NCBI GenBank assembly: GCA_038229295.1
Contig: JBBROO010000055.1
Coordinates: 1-16,290 of the forward strand
Source: JAJPGZ01 sp038229295
GTDB lineage: Bacteria > Verrucomicrobiota > Verrucomicrobiia > Chthoniobacterales > UBA10450
Direction of reading: 5' to 3'
Length of the DNA: 16,290 nucleotides
In this document: in pieces, positions 14,090 through 16,290 of the stretch
Numbering within the stretch: the first letter of the stretch is position 1
Layout of the letters: every line of letters starts with the position of its first letter
Notes under the pieces: model-generated
What the model saw: the letters and a program-made list of their open reading frames with translations, nothing else
Database searches by the model: none
What the model was told of the DNA's origin: nothing
Made by a program: the position numbers and the translations under genes

Positions 14090-14706
14090 TATTCTTTCAG
14101 CAGCGAAAGGAACTCGGAGCGGGTGCGCGCGTCGTCTTTGAAGGAGCCGAGCAGGCAGGACGTTTTCATGATGGAGTTCTGCTTCTCCACTCCGCGCATC
14201 ATCATGCAAAGATGTTTTGCTTCCACGACCACGGCGACGCCGTTCGGATGCAACGTGTCCATCAGCGCGGCTGCGATCTGCGTCGTTAGGTTTTCCTGGA
14301 TCTGCAAGCGGCGTGCATAAAGATCGACAATGCGCGCCACTTTTGAGAGGCCGATCACTTTGCCATTTGGAATGTAAGCGACGTGCGCTTTGCCGATGAA
14401 AGGGAGCAGATGATGTTCGCACATCGAGTAAAGCTCGATGTCTTTTACGAGCACGATCTCGCTCGCGTCGGAATCGAAGATGGCATCGTTGACGATGTCA
14501 TCCACGCATTGCCGATAACCTTGCGTCAAAAATTCAAACGCGCGCGCGGCGCGAATCGGAGTCTTCAGTAAACCTTGCCGCTCGGGCTCTTCGCCGATCG
14601 CTTCGAGCAATTCACGATAGATATCCGTTAGGGCTTCGACACGGTGATTGTCGATCTTGCCGTCCGCTCGGTGATAAGACGGAGGCGTTTCAGTTCGAAC
14701 GTTCAC
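14089..14706 (-). CDS. folE: GTP cyclohydrolase I
   Basis: FolE converts GTP to 7,8-dihydroneopterin triphosphate, the first step of BH4 (and folate) synthesis. The 205-residue protein is full length. It shows RQGLLKTPIRAARAFEFLTQGY, YSMCEHHLLPFIGKAHVAY and GLSKVARIVDLYARRLQIQE. Zinc ligands are C96, H99 and C167 (in AKHLCMMMRG), matching the E. coli pattern Cys110/His113/Cys181. The start is a GTG at 14706, four bases after the hmgA stop, and no better start is available. The location in a homogentisate/BH4 operon, next to PTPS-like and sepiapterin-reductase-like genes, suggests it serves BH4 rather than (or in addition to) folate. 10-mer copies lie at 14320 and 14649. Confidence 0.96.
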   Translation of the reverse strand: MNVRTETPPSYHRADGKIDNHRVEALTDIYRELLEAIGEEPERQGLLKTPIRAARAFEFLTQGYRQCVDDIVNDAIFDSDASEIVLVKDIELYSMCEHHLLPFIGKAHVAYIPNGKVIGLSKVARIVDLYARRLQIQENLTTQIAAALMDTLHPNGVAVVVEAKHLCMMMRGVEKQNSIMKTSCLLGSFKDDARTRSEFLSLLKE

Positions 14707-14710
14707 GGCG

Positions 14711-15892
14711 TCAGTCGAGCCAGCTTAATGGATACTTATCGTCATCAAGCTTCAGCGCAGCCTCGGTCAGCTCGAGCGTGTGTTGCGTATCGAACATGAC
14801 GGCCAGCTCTTCCGTGCGCGTTGCGTTCTTACTCGCCATGATCGTGCCCGGATGCGGGCCGTGCGGAATTCCGCGCGGATGCAAGGTGATCGACGCCGGT
14901 TCAATGCCGCGACGCGATCCGAAATTTCCGCGCACGTAAAACAAAACTTCGTCGGCTTCGACGTTGTCATGCACCCACGGAATTTTCACCGCTTCAGGAT
15001 GCGTATCGAGCAGGCGCGGCGCGAATGTGCAGACAACATAACCACGAATCTCGAATGTCTGATGGATGGGTGGCGGTTGGTGGACCGTGCCGGTGATCGG
15101 CTCAAAATCCTGCGCGTTAAAAGTGAATGGATAGAGATAGCCGTCCCAGCCGACGACATCGAAGGGATGATGCGCGTTCGTCACACAGGTCAAACGCGGC
15201 CCGTCTTTCACCAGAATTTCCGTGTCCTCCTCTTTGTCGATGGTAAGCGTTTCGGTTGGCCCATGCAGATCGCGCTCCGAGTAAGGCGAGCCCATGCGAA
15301 TCTGGCCTTCGTGATTTAAATAACGTGCCGGAACTCGCACCGGCCCGGCTGACTCGAGGATGAGATAATCCTCGTCTTCCACTTTGTCGGGAACGAGTCG
15401 GTAGGTGATCCCGCGCGGAATCACAATGTAATCTTCCGCGCGATATCGCAGTTTTCCGAAAGACGATTCCAATGTGCCGCCGCCTTTGAAGACGAAAATA
15501 ATTTCGTCCGCGCCGCCGTTCTTATAATACTCGAAATCCCCGTAAGTCTTCGCCGGCCGCGCGCGATACGCGGTCATGTCCTGATTAAAAAGAATCGGGA
15601 TACGGCCGGTGTAAAGATCGCCACGGCGCGGAATGTCGGCCGTTTTCAAATGATGATGACGCAGCGGACTGTCGCCCGCTTTCTTGAGCTCTTCGCATTT
15701 CAAAAGCTTGACGCTGCGCACACGCGTGGGCGGGCGCAGGTGATACATGATGGAGAAAGCTTCGTTGAAACCTTCCGTGGTGATGACGTGCTCGTACGCA
15801 ATGCCTTCGTCCTTGAAGGTCGGCGCGCCGTTGCGGTGGAACCAGATGTGATGCTTCCGCGGAATCTCTCCGAGCTTTTGATAAAACGGCAT
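14711..15892 (-). CDS. hmgA: Homogentisate 1,2-dioxygenase
   Basis: HmgA opens the ring of homogentisate to maleylacetoacetate with Fe(II) and O2, in tyrosine and phenylalanine degradation. The protein is 393 aa, a compact bacterial form. It begins YQKLGEIPRKHHIWF, then has cupin-like blocks such as GGADEIIFVFKGGG and EDYIVIPRGITYRL. In the C-terminal half, WVHDNVEADEVLFYVRG and HPRGIPHGPHPG contain the likely iron ligands (H308, E315 and one of the His between 338 and 347); the exact assignment is by eye. The ATG at 15892 has a good GAGAGG Shine-Dalgarno sequence 10 bases upstream. The preceding hppD stop is 17 bases away and the next gene, folE, starts 4 bases after the stop, so all are in one operon. 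Confidence 0.93.
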   Translation of the reverse strand: MPFYQKLGEIPRKHHIWFHRNGAPTFKDEGIAYEHVITTEGFNEAFSIMYHLRPPTRVRSVKLLKCEELKKAGDSPLRHHHLKTADIPRRGDLYTGRIPILFNQDMTAYRARPAKTYGDFEYYKNGGADEIIFVFKGGGTLESSFGKLRYRAEDYIVIPRGITYRLVPDKVEDEDYLILESAGPVRVPARYLNHEGQIRMGSPYSERDLHGPTETLTIDKEEDTEILVKDGPRLTCVTNAHHPFDVVGWDGYLYPFTFNAQDFEPITGTVHQPPPIHQTFEIRGYVVCTFAPRLLDTHPEAVKIPWVHDNVEADEVLFYVRGNFGSRRGIEPASITLHPRGIPHGPHPGTIMASKNATRTEELAVMFDTQHTLELTEAALKLDDDKYPLSWLD

Positions 15893-15901
15893 GTCGATCT
15901 T
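15892..15901 (+). repeat. 10-mer motif copy overlapping the hmgA start codon
   Basis: On the gene's strand the copy ends with the A of the ATG, giving AAGATCGACATG between the Shine-Dalgarno sequence and the coding region. It forms the spacer of the ribosome-binding site and lies in the 17-base gap after hppD. Confidence 0.9.
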
Positions 15902-15902
15902 T

Positions 15903-15908
15903 CCTCTC
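15903..15908 (-). promoter_or_regulatory. Ribosome binding site of hmgA (GAGAGG)
   Basis: GAGAGG, read on the minus strand, lies 10 bases before the hmgA ATG and directly after the hppD stop codon. It is one of the clearest Shine-Dalgarno sequences in the window and supports the chosen hmgA start. Confidence 0.75.
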
Positions 15909-15909
15909 T

Positions 15910-16290
15910 TTACAAATTGCCTCGCGCGTCCTGTTCTTTCTCGAGCGCTTCGAACAACGCTTTAAAATTTCCTTTGCCGAAACTCTTCGCGCCTTTGCGT
16001 TGAATGATTTCGAAAAACAACGTCGGCCGATCTTCCACCGGCTTGGTGAAAATCTGGAGCAGGTAACCTTCGTTATCGCGGTCCACTAAAATGCCAAGAC
16101 GCTTCAGCGGCTCGAGATCTTCATCGATATGTCCGACACGATCTGGCAACTCATCGTAATAACTTGAAGGAATATTGAGGAACTCAACGCCGCGCTTCTG
16201 AATATCGGTCACGGTTTTCACAATGTCGTTAGTCGCGATGGCGACGTGTTGCACACCTTCGCCGTTGTAAAAATCGAGATACTCTTCCAC
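15910..16290 (-). CDS. hppD: 4-hydroxyphenylpyruvate dioxygenase, C-terminal part (N-terminus beyond right edge)
   Basis: Only the last 126 or so residues are in the window; the gene enters from the right. HppD converts 4-hydroxyphenylpyruvate to homogentisate, the substrate of the next gene. The visible part holds the second glyoxalase-fold half: GVQHVAIATNDIVKTV with an iron-ligand His, GILVDRDNEGYLLQIFTKPV, and RPTLFFEIIQRKGAKSFGKGNFKALFEALE with the iron-ligand Glu (FFEIIQR) and the conserved C-terminal helix. The match to the family is very strong. The first codon at the edge reads GTG but is internal, not a start. It is followed by hmgA after 17 bases, so it is probably first or near first in this operon. 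Confidence 0.96.
   Translation of the reverse strand: MEEYLDFYNGEGVQHVAIATNDIVKTVTDIQKRGVEFLNIPSSYYDELPDRVGHIDEDLEPLKRLGILVDRDNEGYLLQIFTKPVEDRPTLFFEIIQRKGAKSFGKGNFKALFEALEKEQDARGNL

Larger units (their letters stand above)
43..15901. repeat. Dispersed iterated 10-mer TGTCGATCTT (27 perfect copies)
   Basis: Perfect copies by eye. Forward (TGTCGATCTT): 201, 1770, 2875, 3463, 3850, 4455, 5363, 5378, 7321, 8872, 9875, 10353, 11298, 12838, 12921, 13357, 14649, 15892. Reverse (AAGATCGACA): 43, 103, 4209, 9941, 10555, 10966, 12058, 13643, 14320. Near matches of 9/10: 310, 6505, 6848. In oriented form the base before is A or T in 26 of 27, and the base after is G in most, so the extended consensus is WTGTCGATCTTG. 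Copies are in every reading frame (encoding Val-Asp-Leu, Ser-Ile-Leu, Lys-Ile-Asp or Asp-Arg) and in non-coding gaps. The motif is not palindromic, though it contains GATC. It is not a tandem or CRISPR-type repeat. Confidence 0.92.

Noticed and set aside
1..16290. CRISPR array, or interspersed repeats of one mobile element, as explanation for the recurring 10-mer.
   Set aside because: Spacing is irregular (15 bases to 1.9 kb), both orientations occur, flanks beyond 12 bases are unrelated and most copies lie inside intact genes.

Overview
The window is about 57-58% GC by eye and is densely packed with genes; no gap between genes exceeds 300 bases. The families present suggest a soil Verrucomicrobiota bacterium, perhaps of the Chthoniobacterales/Udaeobacter type: a long bacterial aromatic amino acid hydroxylase, a homogentisate pathway with tetrahydrobiopterin genes, a zinc-finger anti-sigma/DUF4349 protein, and imperfect-palindrome intergenic repeats. 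That placement is an inference and should be tested with a marker gene.

Layout. Positions 1-161 (minus) hold the N-terminus of a uracil phosphoribosyltransferase that runs off the left edge. A plus-strand block follows: treZ (214-2142), a glycogen-debranching enzyme (2150-4210), an MscS-type channel (4252-5301), a secreted L,D-transpeptidase (5341-6324), an ECF sigma factor (6514-7050), a zinc-finger anti-sigma/DUF4349 membrane protein (7055-9112), and an aromatic amino acid hydroxylase (9346-11100). From 11212 to the right edge everything is on the minus strand. In transcription order these are hppD (partial), hmgA, folE, a triple-domain 6-pyruvoyl-tetrahydropterin synthase-like gene, a sepiapterin-reductase-like SDR gene and a membrane-anchored PAS protein.

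How the genes fit together. The right half encodes a coherent pathway. FolE, the PTPS-like protein and the SDR could make tetrahydrobiopterin from GTP. The hydroxylase, on the facing strand, would use it to turn phenylalanine into tyrosine. HppD and HmgA then process 4-hydroxyphenylpyruvate and homogentisate. The left half combines alpha-glucan/trehalose metabolism with a mechanosensitive channel and a cell-wall enzyme, a set that fits osmotic and envelope homeostasis. The sigma/anti-sigma pair is a separate two-gene signalling unit.

Most unusual features. (1) A non-palindromic 10-mer, TGTCGATCTT, occurs 27 times perfectly on either strand, about once per 600 bases, against about 0.03 expected for random equal-base sequence. 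It lies in all reading frames and in several gene junctions, and looks like a DNA-uptake-type or other genome-wide signal. (2) The PTPS-like protein has three fused domains whose catalytic residues appear to be divided among them. One copy of the 10-mer lies exactly on the two codons where the third domain has lost its Asp-His dyad. (3) Three families of intergenic palindromic elements are present.
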